Of a stretch of DNA of 64,000 bases, positions 9,601 through 17,258 are shown piece by piece. Numbering within the stretch: position 1 is the first letter of the stretch; every line of letters starts with the position of its first letter. Source of the stretch: Arenibacter algicola (GTDB taxonomy: Bacteria; Bacteroidota; Bacteroidia; Flavobacteriales; Flavobacteriaceae); the NCBI RefSeq assembly GCF_000733925.1, contig NZ_JPOO01000001.1, positions 1,736,001 to 1,800,000 on the forward strand. Reading direction: 5' to 3'. A program made the translations under genes and the position numbers. The notes under the pieces were generated by a model, which was given only the letters and a program-made list of their open reading frames with translations, ran no database searches and was not told the DNA's origin.

Positions 9601-10154
9601 GCAATATAATCTATAGCCTGTTGACCCGTATATCGTGTAAGGTGTACCGTATCTTTGCCCAAGGTCTTATAATAATATCCTCTTCGATCAGGATAGGCAC
9701 CATTCCGGTCATAGGATTCGTAAACATCGAATTGTTGGTCCAACTCATCATATCGTACCCCATATTTTCCAAAAAAACCAGTGTGGTATCCATTGTTCTT
9801 TAGTATGGTGGGATAGGAGTCGGCCATATAGCTATCCCTAATATTTCCAGTTTGAAAATTGTAACTGTGGGTGCGCTCGTAAAGCCCGGTCAGTATGCTT
9901 GCCCTACTGGCCGCACAGATAGGTGTGGTTACAATGGCATTCTTGAAATACGTGCCTTCTTGGGCCAATTTATCCATTTCCGGAGTAGAAATGAGTTTGT
10001 TGCCTGCATAGCCCAGGGCATCAAAACGTTGGTCATCCGTTAAAATAAAGATGATATTGGGTTTGTTGGTTTGCTGTGGTTCTGTTGTTTTTTGTGCGTT
10101 TAGTGGAAAAGCGCAAACGTAAAGGAGTGCAAAAACAATAATTCTTATTTTCAT
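6633..10154 (-). CDS. Sulfatase - alpha-L-rhamnosidase (GH78) fusion
   Basis: 1173 aa from the ATG at 10154, which opens a clean signal peptide (ending FPLNAQ); an upstream ATG at 10214 would add 20 polar residues. Residues 32-465 are an S1 sulfatase: FILTDDQ metal Asps, signature CAASRASILTG with Cys80, GKYG, VMGDNGYFLGE, and the usual ELYNLKDDPKEINNLA tail. Residues 485-1170 are a GH78 alpha-L-rhamnosidase: an Fn3-like N-domain (TYYWKVRIWD), then the (alpha/alpha)6 barrel with the acid-rich motif DGDRERIPYEADAY (759-772) that carries the predicted general acid. One polypeptide could remove sulfate and then the rhamnose it protected. A comparable S1-GH78 fusion is known from the ulvan locus of Formosa agariphila. 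A predicted operator lies about 200 bp upstream. Confidence 0.93.
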   Translation of the reverse strand: MKIRIIVFALLYVCAFPLNAQKTTEPQQTNKPNIIFILTDDQRFDALGYAGNKLISTPEMDKLAQEGTYFKNAIVTTPICAASRASILTGLYERTHSYNFQTGNIRDSYMADSYPTILKNNGYHTGFFGKYGVRYDELDQQFDVYESYDRNGAYPDRRGYYYKTLGKDTVHLTRYTGQQAIDYIADAKTDKPFCLSLSFSAPHAHDNAVDQYFWQAESDALLQNMEMPGPELGEDKYFEAQPKFVRDGFNRLRWTWRYDTPEKYQHSVKGYYRMISGIDREIAKIREELRKKGLDKNTVIIVMGDNGYFLGERQLAGKWLLYDNSIRVPLIVFDPRLKKQKDNDALALNIDVPSTILDLAGLEQPKGWQGKSLMPIINNPKTDFERDTILIEHLWEFENIPPSEGVRTKDWKYFRYVNDQSFEELYNLKDDPKEINNLAKDSKYADKLESFRNKTNSLLLELSDDYSKGPSNLIVEWIRNTAGVTIIDPKPEYGWVVPDGAVTQSAYQLLVASTKEKIDNNIGDIWNSGQIKSNASTEIEHGGTQLKSGETYYWKVRIWDQDNRLSRYSKTQTFTMGSPKATITTPNGFQIDKIKPVLFEKRGDTYFVDFGKAAFATIDFTYMAKTAHTLTFRIGEQLEGENINRKPFEKSHIRYQEIKVPVTPKQTQYQLQIKPDKRNTLPGKALALPEGFPVLMPFRYAEVAGAHEPFTAENFTQLAHHSYWEDDSSSFSSSDDILNQVWDLCKYSIKATTFNGLYVDGDRERIPYEADAYLNQLSHYTTDREYAIARQTIEYFMEHPTWPTEWQQHVALMFYADYMYTGNTELIQKYYDQLKYKTLYELANEDGLITSTKMTPELMAKLGFPKTMKETFRDIVDWPSAGWGGDPNNKGERDGYVFKDYNTVVNAFYYQNMIIMSEFAEVLGKTQEALDFKLRALKAKKAFNEKMFDAKRGVYIDGIGTDHASLHANMMPLAFNMVPKEHIGSVVEFVKSRGMACSVYGSQYLMDGLYNAGAEDYALDLLTDTSDRSWYNMIRIGSTITLEAWDLKYKNNLDWNHAWGAVPANAIPRGLWGIQPKTPGFGIASIKPQMGDLKNSSIEVPTIKGTIKANYIYANPRLQIYTIEIPANMVAEFEMVPGAGKELMHNGKKVASAFGSVRLEPGKHEIRLMINSF

Positions 10155-10356
10155 CAATGCGTGTTTTTTGTTTTTAATTGGCAGCACTAATTTGCCAATG
10201 GTTATTTGGTCCATAAATTAAGCTATATCAAGTCTGTCATCAAAAAAAAAATAGTTTTCCAATGGATTGGAATTGATAATCCAATATAAGAAAACAAGGT
10301 ACTATAGCGATTGAAAATAGACTTTATCAAACTTAATCTTTATATGGCCATAACCT

Positions 10357-10372
10357 ATCCTGTGCTGTCCTG
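10357..10372 (-). promoter_or_regulatory. Predicted GntR operator, site 2
   Basis: Reads CAGGACAGCACAGGAT on the minus strand, the orientation of the sulfatase-GH78 gene it precedes. It is the most diverged of the six copies but keeps the CAG-N(7)-CAGGAT frame. Confidence 0.5.
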
Positions 10373-10622
10373 TCCACAAGTAAATTTACTCACTAAGGGA
10401 GTTTTAAATACTCATACACTTGCCCGTTCCGTTCCGGCGGGCCCGCCCTTGCCATTGGGCCAGGTGTAGAAATGTTATGGGTAGTTTCCTTCAGATGTCT
10501 CATGGGGATACCTTTGCCGAAATAAACAGGCCTGCCCTGATATAATTGACTTTAATCAAATAACGTGAATTTGAATTAACATAAGCTCCAAATAACTGAT
10601 GATCAAATAATTAAAATTAATG

Positions 10623-10737
10623 TTGCTGTCTCCTCGAGCGGAGTCGAGAGGTAATGGATACTGCTATCATCAAAATTAGGTCTATCCTGATAACCTTTGG
10701 GATGTTCCTGCGGTAGGCAGGCTCGAGGAGACAGCAA
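10623..10737. repeat. 115-bp inverted-repeat element
   Basis: TTGCTGTCTCCTCGAG at 10623-10638 is perfectly repeated in inverted orientation as CTCGAGGAGACAGCAA at 10722-10737. Inside the left arm lies CTCGAGCGGAGTCGAGAG (10633-10650), a near-palindrome that also occurs at 20963-20980 and, inverted, at 21013-21030. It resembles REP/MITE-type intergenic repeats common in Flavobacteriaceae; no ORF is inside. Confidence 0.7.
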
Positions 10738-10830
10738 TATTACCATGAACAACTCATTCACCAATAAAATCGATTTAAATCACTTTAAATAGTTGGAGTA
10801 GGAGGAGTGGACTTCCTTTGGGCAACAAAG

Positions 10831-10866
10831 AAAAAAGGATGAAAATTTTATTTTTCATCCCTTCTT
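10831..10866 (-). terminator. Terminator of the susC-DUF1080 operon
   Basis: A 9-bp perfect stem, GGATGAAAA (10837-10845) with TTTTCATCC (10852-10860), has a 6-nt loop. On the minus strand it is followed by a run of six T, so it fits a Rho-independent terminator about 90 bp after the DUF1080 stop codon. Confidence 0.7.
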
Positions 10867-10952
10867 TTAATAGTGAACTTTCCAAGCTTCAAACAAAACC
10901 CAACAATTAATGCTCAGGTTTCGATCTTCTTGAAAAGAAGAAAATATAAATG

Positions 10953-11756
10953 CTATAAATTCTTCAGTCTTATATTTCTATATTCTACCTTCATAGGTGG
11001 ACCTACATGCACCTGCACTCCCAAATGCCCTGAGGACGTCCTATTTACGGTATCATCGTCTATTACCTCACTCATTAGAACGCCGTTGATGTAGTGCTGT
11101 AATTTGTTGCCTTTAATAACAAGGTGGGCTTCGTTCCAATCTTCACTTTTGATCTTAGTCTTTAGCTCGTCCGAATCTCCAAGTGATTCCAAAATCTCCC
11201 TGCTCTGCCAGGCATTCTTTGCCACATTGGCCCGCAAGGACCCGGGTGCATCCGGGTTTTCCTGAGACGTTATTCTGGCCTTTTCACCTCTATAGGCCAA
11301 AGTAGTACGCTTTTTCTCTTCATAGTTCTGCCCGGTATACCTTATTTTTCCATCTATATCGGCCTGATAACCTCTTAATGCAAAAGGAATGGTATCCACT
11401 TTTTCGCTGCGGTAGTTTATACCGCTGTTCCCTGCTTCCGCTATGCGGAATTCTAGCTTCAGTTCAAAATCTGCGGGTTGTCCGCCTTGCCAAATAATAA
11501 AGGTGTTGTTCTTTAGTAAGGTCGTTGGAGTTACTTCTCCCACAAGATTACCGTTTTCTACCCTCCAATAGTTGGGATCTCCTACCCAGTTATCAAGTGT
11601 CTTGCCATCAAAGATCTGTACAAATCCGTCTTGCTCCGTAGTGGCCACAGCCACTTCCTGTTGCGGTGCGTTTTCTTTTTTCTCCTTACAGGATTGTAGG
11701 CCAACAATTGCAAGTAGTACTAATATATGAGGCTTAAAAATTCTTTTTAAATTCAT
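10953..11756 (-). CDS. DUF1080 protein (3-keto-disaccharide hydrolase domain), lipoprotein
   Basis: 267 aa. A lipoprotein signal ends at Cys23 (VGLQSC). The rest is a single DUF1080 domain, a concanavalin-like jelly roll: GFVQIFDGKTLDNWVGDPNY, ELKLEFRIAEAGNSGINYRS, AHLVIKGNKLQHYINGVLMSE and SGHLGVQVHVGPPMKVEYRNIRLK are all family hallmarks. Family members act as 3-keto-glycoside hydrolases in oxidative glycoside cleavage, or as carbohydrate-binding domains. The start lies 3 bp after the stop of the FG-GAP gene, so translation is probably coupled. Together with the heme lipoprotein upstream it suggests an oxidative sugar step, which is an inference. It is the last gene of the SusCD operon. Confidence 0.9.
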   Translation of the reverse strand: MNLKRIFKPHILVLLAIVGLQSCKEKKENAPQQEVAVATTEQDGFVQIFDGKTLDNWVGDPNYWRVENGNLVGEVTPTTLLKNNTFIIWQGGQPADFELKLEFRIAEAGNSGINYRSEKVDTIPFALRGYQADIDGKIRYTGQNYEEKKRTTLAYRGEKARITSQENPDAPGSLRANVAKNAWQSREILESLGDSDELKTKIKSEDWNEAHLVIKGNKLQHYINGVLMSEVIDDDTVNRTSSGHLGVQVHVGPPMKVEYRNIRLKNL

Positions 11757-11759
11757 GTT

Positions 11760-12920
11760 TTATTGTTTTATTGGTTCGTTGTAATAAATGTTAAGGCCGT
11801 CCTTGCCGGCCACGATTATATCTTTCATTCCGTTATTGTCCACATCGGATACACTAAAGTAGACTCCGGTTCCCTTTCCACGACCATAGGGTCCGTAATC
11901 AATAACTTGTTTACTAAAATTCTCCCCGTTCCACTTGAAATAATAAAGACCAAGTTCATCGGAACCACCGGGGTCTTTTCCATTATGGGCACGGTAACGC
12001 TTCCCTGTTATCAGTTCATTTTCCCCATCTAGATCAATATCTGTCCATTCCATACTGTGGTACTGCGAATTGTAGGGGTCTATGGGGTGTTTTGTCCATT
12101 GGGTTTTTTGTTTCTTGGTAGCAGCTTTTTGTTTGTACCAAGAGAGGCCGTAATCATGTCCTTGGCCAACAATAAGGTCCGAAAGCCCATCCTTGTTCAC
12201 ATCGGCAACTATTATGGGAACACTTGCAGTGCCCAAGTCAAATTCATGATGCATTCTCCATTCCCCTTTATAGGTATCCTCCGGTGCTTGCAACCAACCT
12301 TTTGATACAATAATATCAGTGAATCCGTCGCCGTTTATATCGCCAAATCCAAGGCCATGTCCATGCGGACCAAAAATGGAGTGTTTGCTGAACATTCCTG
12401 CACCTTTTTTATTGCCATCCAATTGCAATCTATAAACCACCAAAGAGTCGTTGGGAGTATTGGGAATAATTTCTATGATGCCGTCTCCGTCCAGATCCCA
12501 GGAACGTGTACTTTCAATATTGCCCGCTTCAGCTATCAAATGTTCCTGCCATTCACCGCCATCACCAGGATTTTGTTTCCAAACCAATTGTTTCCCGAAC
12601 CAGCCACCGGTAATGAAGTCCAATAGGCCATCCCCATTCACATCCAATGGAATAGTGGAAAAATCATCATAATATTCGCCATAACGTTTTGCCGAACCTA
12701 TATAGTGACGGGCTTGAAAATCAGGCCCCTTATACCAATAGGCTCCTGAGACTAGGTCTAGTTTACCGTCGTTGTCCACATCGAACACTCCTACGGTTTC
12801 ATAAGTTTCGGAAGCAATCTGTTGTTTGGTAAACTTTAAGGGTTTCGGTTGTGCAAATAGGAAAGCAGCAGTTAGTAAAAAGACCGCGTTTATAAAAAAC
12901 GCTGCACCGTTTAAGTTCAT
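11760..12920 (-). CDS. Secreted FG-GAP/VCBS repeat protein
   Basis: 386 aa from the ATG at 12920, which directly opens a signal peptide (FINAVFLLTAAFLFAQ). An in-frame ATG at 12989, 2 nt after the preceding stop codon, would add 23 mostly basic and polar residues and could be used by translational coupling. The mature protein is a beta-propeller of FG-GAP-like repeats with calcium-binding loops of type D-x-D-x-DG: VDNDGKLDLVSGAYW, VNGDGLLDFITGGWF, LDGDGIIEIIPN, INGDGFTDIIVSKGW, VNKDGLSDLIVGQG, LDGENELITGKR and VDNNGMKDIIVAGKDG. Such proteins accompany DUF1080 and heme-domain genes in PVC-like clusters; the likely role is carbohydrate or protein binding. The start codon lies in the loop of a perfect 16-bp inverted repeat. 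Confidence 0.87.
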   Translation of the reverse strand: MNLNGAAFFINAVFLLTAAFLFAQPKPLKFTKQQIASETYETVGVFDVDNDGKLDLVSGAYWYKGPDFQARHYIGSAKRYGEYYDDFSTIPLDVNGDGLLDFITGGWFGKQLVWKQNPGDGGEWQEHLIAEAGNIESTRSWDLDGDGIIEIIPNTPNDSLVVYRLQLDGNKKGAGMFSKHSIFGPHGHGLGFGDINGDGFTDIIVSKGWLQAPEDTYKGEWRMHHEFDLGTASVPIIVADVNKDGLSDLIVGQGHDYGLSWYKQKAATKKQKTQWTKHPIDPYNSQYHSMEWTDIDLDGENELITGKRYRAHNGKDPGGSDELGLYYFKWNGENFSKQVIDYGPYGRGKGTGVYFSVSDVDNNGMKDIIVAGKDGLNIYYNEPIKQ

Positions 12921-12943
12921 AGCGTTTAACTTAAACGGTGCAG
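12902..12943 (-). promoter_or_regulatory. Perfect 16-bp hairpin enclosing the FG-GAP start codon
   Basis: On the minus strand CTGCACCGTTTAAGTT (12943-12928) and its perfect complement AACTTAAACGGTGCAG (12917-12902) flank a 10-nt loop, AAACGCTATG. The last three loop bases are the predicted ATG of the FG-GAP gene. Folded mRNA would hide the sequence upstream of the start, so it is a candidate translational control or RNA-processing site between heme-lipoprotein and FG-GAP genes. Confidence 0.6.
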
Positions 12944-12991
12944 GTCTTTTTAACCTGTAAGGACTGGTCAATGCAATTGAAATAGCCATTG

Positions 12992-15673
12992 CTACTGGTT
13001 GGCCCCTGTTTCGGTATAAATTGGATTATCAGGATTTCCCCCGGCAACCAAATAGGCCAAAAGGTCTTTAACTTCTTCGGCATTTAGTCTATTGATGGTT
13101 CCTGGTGGCATCCAGGATACTGTGGAAAGTTTGGTGTCCACAACTTGATCCTTGGGTATTTCACGGGTTTGATCGGGAGCATATGGGTTTTGCGAGACAA
13201 TATAATTTTGTTCCGTCTCGTTCATCAATCTTCCTACGATCGATTTTCCATCCTTCAGGGTGTACACCGTGGTATTATATTGATCCGAAATTACATCGTT
13301 GGGTTCAATAATCGCCTTAAGTATATCCTGGGGTGAAAAACGGGTCCCCAATTGTGTTAGGTCCGGGCCAATATTCTCTCCTTCTCCTAGCATGGAATGA
13401 CAAGTGATACAGGTGGTAGCCGCGAACATACTTTTGCCGTATTCAAAATCCCTCCCATTGAGGCCTTCTGCTACCAAGGGTTCAATATCTTCCACTTTCC
13501 AATTGTGGCGTGGGCCCTTGGGCTGAACTGTAGACACCGCTAAATCATTACCGGAACTGGACAACAGATCCGCGCCCGACATCTTATCGTAAAAATCGAA
13601 CTGATCCTTAGGTACATGTGTCAATGCCTTTTGTCTGGCCTTGTCTATGAAACCGATATAGCTTCTTCCCGCCTTAAATGAAAAGGCCTTGTTGAACCAC
13701 TTAAAATACTTTTCACGAAGTTCTGGGGTCCATCCCTTGTCGACATCCTCCAACACCATTCCATAATAAGTGTGCTGGGCAGGAGGCATGTTTTTCAGGG
13801 TCAGGGCTATATCCATTCCATATTGAGGATTTCTCAAAATAAGGTCCGAAGCCTCCGTAGCCGTATTGGCCATTACATCTACATTCTCCCCTGTATTCGA
13901 TTCCAACAGTGCCAATGTTTTGGTGGCTACTGTGGGGTCGTCCAAATAGGCGAGCGTTTTGCTAAGCATTTGGTTCAAGACATCTGTAGTCGCCGGATAT
14001 TGCGGCGAAAGATAATCAATGACCTTGTTCTTAACGGATGCACCTGGAAGACCAAAGCGGGACAAAGTAAGCTCGAAAGCCCGTAAATGGGCCACTTGCT
14101 GTTGGGATGTAAGCGTGGAGTAATCTACCCCCAAAAGGGCATTCAGCATCTGGTCTTGCTGGGATTTGCTGCCATGTCTGGCCAAGGCTATAATTCCCTG
14201 AGCCAAGGTAGCCGGGTCCTTTTCGGAAAGCACCTTGCCCTGCCATTCCTTAACTGGTTGGTGCTCCACAGCAATACGTGCCGCATATTGGATAAATCTG
14301 TCCGCATTGTTTAGATACGGCCATGCAAATTCTACCGCACCACTCTTTGGACCTGTATGATATTCTTCCAACTGTCTTCTTATTTTATTCCCCTCGGTAA
14401 GTTCGGATGCCTTGTTTGCAGCCGCTACGTCCTCGGTTCCTGTATAGTGTACCCTGTAAAGATCGGAATCCAATCTACGCCCTCCGGTCATGAAATACAT
14501 GGCACCATCAGGTCCTATCACGCCATCCGTTAAAGGAAGCGGTATCCCTGATAAAAATTCCTCCCTCTCTCCGTCATAGGAGGATCCATTGGCCTTAAGG
14601 TGAATGGCGTAAATGATACCAAAACTCCAGTCGAAGGCATAAATGCTCTTTTGATATTTTTCAGGAAATTTCGCCCCTCTTCCGTAAACCACATTGGTGG
14701 GAGATCCCTGTCCAATATTTACAATAGCAGGAAGGTTGTCCGGATACGCCGGGGACCATTTTCCATTCCCCGTTCTCCAACCAAATTCGCTACCACTGGT
14801 AACATGGCAGATACGGGTAGGACGGTACCATGGCATGCCAAGATCCCATTCCATGTCCGAATCGTATACGAACATGTCCCCTTCATCGTTAAAGTCAAGG
14901 TCAAAAGGATTCCTGAAACCGGCACTGATCAACTCCCAGTGTTTCCCTTCCGGGTCTATTTTAGCTATCCATCCCCCTGGGGCACCGCGGTCATTGGCAT
15001 GGCCGCGGGGATCCTTAACTTGGGGGAAGAGGTTGTCATCCTGCCAAACATTGGGCAGTCGATAGTCATCCATTTCCGGAAGATCGGTATGGTTTCCGGC
15101 AATAACGTACAGGGATTTTCCGTCCGGACTAGGGACAATACTGTGCGGACCGTGCTCGCCTGCTCCGTTCAATGCCTTTAACTGGGTGATCTTGTCATAT
15201 TGGTCATCGTTGTCCGTATCCTGCAAACGATATAGTCCACTGCCTTTCTCGAATTCATCATCACCACGATGATTTACCATAACATACAGGCTGTTAAAAG
15301 CGTAGAGCAGTCCTTGGGCATAGCCCATTTGGATTATCGAATCGGCCACGGCCTCCCCGGTTTGTATCCTAAGTTTTTCAATCTTGGGAGTTAGCACATC
15401 AGATCCGATGGCAGGGAGCTCCAGGCGATATAACGCACCGTATTGATCGGCAGTGATGAGTCGATCCTTGTTGTCGAAGGCCATGGCTACCCATGAGCCC
15501 TGATCATTATCAGCGGGACTATAAAGGTGTTCCGCTTCAAAGCCGGGCTGTAATTTTAGCTTCGCCAATTTTGGAGGAAGCTCCTGGCCACTTGCAGTTT
15601 CCATTTTCTTGGAATCCTCGCAAGAAACGGACAAAAGCATTGAAAAAATAAGTACGGCAATTATTCTGGTCAT
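12992..15673 (-). CDS. Heme-binding PQQ-dehydrogenase-like lipoprotein (PVC type)
   Basis: 893 aa. The lipobox LSVSC places the anchor Cys at 18. Residues 40-410 form a six-bladed propeller similar to PQQ-dependent sugar dehydrogenases and membrane-bound dehydrogenase-domain proteins (DNKDRLITADQYGALYRL, GAGEHGPHSIVPSPDGKSLY, GFRNPFDLDFNDEGDMFVYD, PLTDGVIGPDGAMYFMTGGR). Residues 430-700 are helical HEAT-like repeats. The C-terminal 150 residues are a c-type heme domain: CITCH at 755-759, then GPDLTQLGTRF, and SWMPPGTINRL with a candidate axial Met. This matches the putative heme-binding domain family abundant in Planctomycetes. It may oxidise a sugar and pass electrons through heme. It lies 33 bp after SusD in the same operon. 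Confidence 0.88.
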   Translation of the reverse strand: MTRIIAVLIFSMLLSVSCEDSKKMETASGQELPPKLAKLKLQPGFEAEHLYSPADNDQGSWVAMAFDNKDRLITADQYGALYRLELPAIGSDVLTPKIEKLRIQTGEAVADSIIQMGYAQGLLYAFNSLYVMVNHRGDDEFEKGSGLYRLQDTDNDDQYDKITQLKALNGAGEHGPHSIVPSPDGKSLYVIAGNHTDLPEMDDYRLPNVWQDDNLFPQVKDPRGHANDRGAPGGWIAKIDPEGKHWELISAGFRNPFDLDFNDEGDMFVYDSDMEWDLGMPWYRPTRICHVTSGSEFGWRTGNGKWSPAYPDNLPAIVNIGQGSPTNVVYGRGAKFPEKYQKSIYAFDWSFGIIYAIHLKANGSSYDGEREEFLSGIPLPLTDGVIGPDGAMYFMTGGRRLDSDLYRVHYTGTEDVAAANKASELTEGNKIRRQLEEYHTGPKSGAVEFAWPYLNNADRFIQYAARIAVEHQPVKEWQGKVLSEKDPATLAQGIIALARHGSKSQQDQMLNALLGVDYSTLTSQQQVAHLRAFELTLSRFGLPGASVKNKVIDYLSPQYPATTDVLNQMLSKTLAYLDDPTVATKTLALLESNTGENVDVMANTATEASDLILRNPQYGMDIALTLKNMPPAQHTYYGMVLEDVDKGWTPELREKYFKWFNKAFSFKAGRSYIGFIDKARQKALTHVPKDQFDFYDKMSGADLLSSSGNDLAVSTVQPKGPRHNWKVEDIEPLVAEGLNGRDFEYGKSMFAATTCITCHSMLGEGENIGPDLTQLGTRFSPQDILKAIIEPNDVISDQYNTTVYTLKDGKSIVGRLMNETEQNYIVSQNPYAPDQTREIPKDQVVDTKLSTVSWMPPGTINRLNAEEVKDLLAYLVAGGNPDNPIYTETGANQ

Positions 15674-15706
15674 TATCTTTGGTTTTTAATTATCTGCCTA
15701 ATATAA

Positions 15707-17200
15707 TTAGAAATTAGGATTTAGCGACGATTCTGAGGCCGGAAGTGCATATCGTTCTGAAATATTTGAAAAAGCATTACCTCTTGGTTCAGCACCCACT
15801 GGGTAGTAATAGTCAATTGGATTGGCCTTTATTTTATTCCCAAGAGCGGTTATTACGTTTATAGCGCGACCGGTTCTTACCAAATCGAACCATCTTTTGT
15901 TCTCAAATGCAAGTTCTACCCGTCTTTCATTAAAGATAGCTTCTCCCAAATCCCCGGAATAATCCCCCAACCCGGCGCGGTCACGCACCTCTTTTAGGTA
16001 GTCTTCGGCACCTGCCTTATTTTGCTCCTCAAGAGATTCGGCCAATAATAATAATACTTCCGAATAACGATAGACTGGCCAGTTCATACCATGGTTACCA
16101 TTCAAGGCGTGTGGCTCCACATATTTCTTAATGATAGGGTAAATACCATCTTCCCAGAAACTTTCACTGGCAGTGATGTACATTATTGAAGCATCTTTTC
16201 TTAGATCCCCATCTTCATAGGCTTCTATAATATCTGGTGTGGGTATATTGTTTCCTTCACCGTTAAGTGGCTGGGGATTGGACGTGCCCGTTACTAAACC
16301 AACTTCTTCGGCAGTAAGTGGCCTTGGAAGAAAGTTGTATAAGAAATTACCATTTAGTCCGTCTGCGCCTTCCCGATATTGGATTTCAAAGACCGACTCC
16401 ATGTTGTTCTTGTTGTCGCTGTTCCCAGAAAAGGCATCTTCATAATTGGGCATCAACATATATTCCTCACTATCCACAACTTGCTGTAACACGGTTTCAG
16501 CCTCGCCCCATTGCTTACGTACTACATAAACATTGCCCAAAAGGGTTTGAGCGGCACCGGAGGTTGCCCTACCAGCCTGTTGTTGCGATTTAAGGGGCAA
16601 TAATGTAATGGCCGCTTTGGCGTCTTCTATAATCTGCCCATAAAGCTCATCTTCAGAAGCAAGTGGTAAAGCTGCTCCCTCGCGGTCCACTACAGGCTCA
16701 AGGTGCAAAGGTACACTGCCAAAGAATTGGGCCAAGTCAAAATAGGAATAGGCCCTTAAAAAAAGTGCTTGTCCTTTTACATTTGCTTTCACAGCTGCAT
16801 CGATGTCAGCCTCATCAATGGTTGCCAAAATCTGATTGGCCCTGGCAATAACTTGGTAGTAACTAACATAAACATTCAAGACATGGGTATTTGCGGTAAT
16901 ACCTCCATCACTTGGAATGGAGTGGTCGGCAATATCCTCCTGATTGTCCGTAGCCCCGAAAGCGGTGTTACGTGCATAATAGGTATTGTCCGAGGCCATC
17001 TCGGCCAAATAGGGCTTGGATGCATTGTTGATGCCGCGCAGGGGTACATAGGTCCCATTGATGGCTTGAGTAAAATCCTCCTCCGTTTTAAAGAAAGTGG
17101 GTACACTTAAAGAGTCTTCTGGGAAAATCGTTAATTCCTTGTCACAACTACTTGCCAGAAAACCTAACATTGCTGCGATTAAATAGAATATTTTTTTCAT
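15707..17200 (-). CDS. susD: SusD/RagB glycan-binding lipoprotein
   Basis: 497 aa from the ATG at 17200, which gives a lipoprotein signal (LGFLASSC); the in-frame ATG at 17245 would place 15 residues before it. SusD-family features are the early PEDSLSVPTFFKTEEDFTQA segment, helical TPR-like pairs (AKANVKGQALFLRAYSYFDL, YGQIIEDAKAAITLLPLKS), NWPVYRYSEVLLLLAESLEE, and the typical end IFNERRVELAFENKRWFDLV followed by RTG. It should sit on the cell surface as a lid on the SusC channel and bind the polysaccharide or its oligosaccharides. It follows susC by 58 bp. Specificity cannot be read from sequence; the sulfatase/GH78 context points to a sulfated rhamnose-rich glycan. Confidence 0.93.
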   Translation of the reverse strand: MKKIFYLIAAMLGFLASSCDKELTIFPEDSLSVPTFFKTEEDFTQAINGTYVPLRGINNASKPYLAEMASDNTYYARNTAFGATDNQEDIADHSIPSDGGITANTHVLNVYVSYYQVIARANQILATIDEADIDAAVKANVKGQALFLRAYSYFDLAQFFGSVPLHLEPVVDREGAALPLASEDELYGQIIEDAKAAITLLPLKSQQQAGRATSGAAQTLLGNVYVVRKQWGEAETVLQQVVDSEEYMLMPNYEDAFSGNSDNKNNMESVFEIQYREGADGLNGNFLYNFLPRPLTAEEVGLVTGTSNPQPLNGEGNNIPTPDIIEAYEDGDLRKDASIMYITASESFWEDGIYPIIKKYVEPHALNGNHGMNWPVYRYSEVLLLLAESLEEQNKAGAEDYLKEVRDRAGLGDYSGDLGEAIFNERRVELAFENKRWFDLVRTGRAINVITALGNKIKANPIDYYYPVGAEPRGNAFSNISERYALPASESSLNPNF

Positions 17201-17258
17201 TTTTTCAGTTTTAAAATTTGTCGAAAGTGAAATAATTTTTGACATAATAGTTTGCGAT

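Larger units (their letters stand above)
10155..10952. other. 798-bp intergenic region
   Basis: It holds the leader of the fusion gene with an operator at 10357-10372, a GC-rich stretch around 10420-10465 unlike its AT-rich surroundings, an inverted-repeat element at 10623-10737, and the terminator of the opposite operon at 10831-10866. No protein-coding sequence is supported. Confidence 0.6.
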
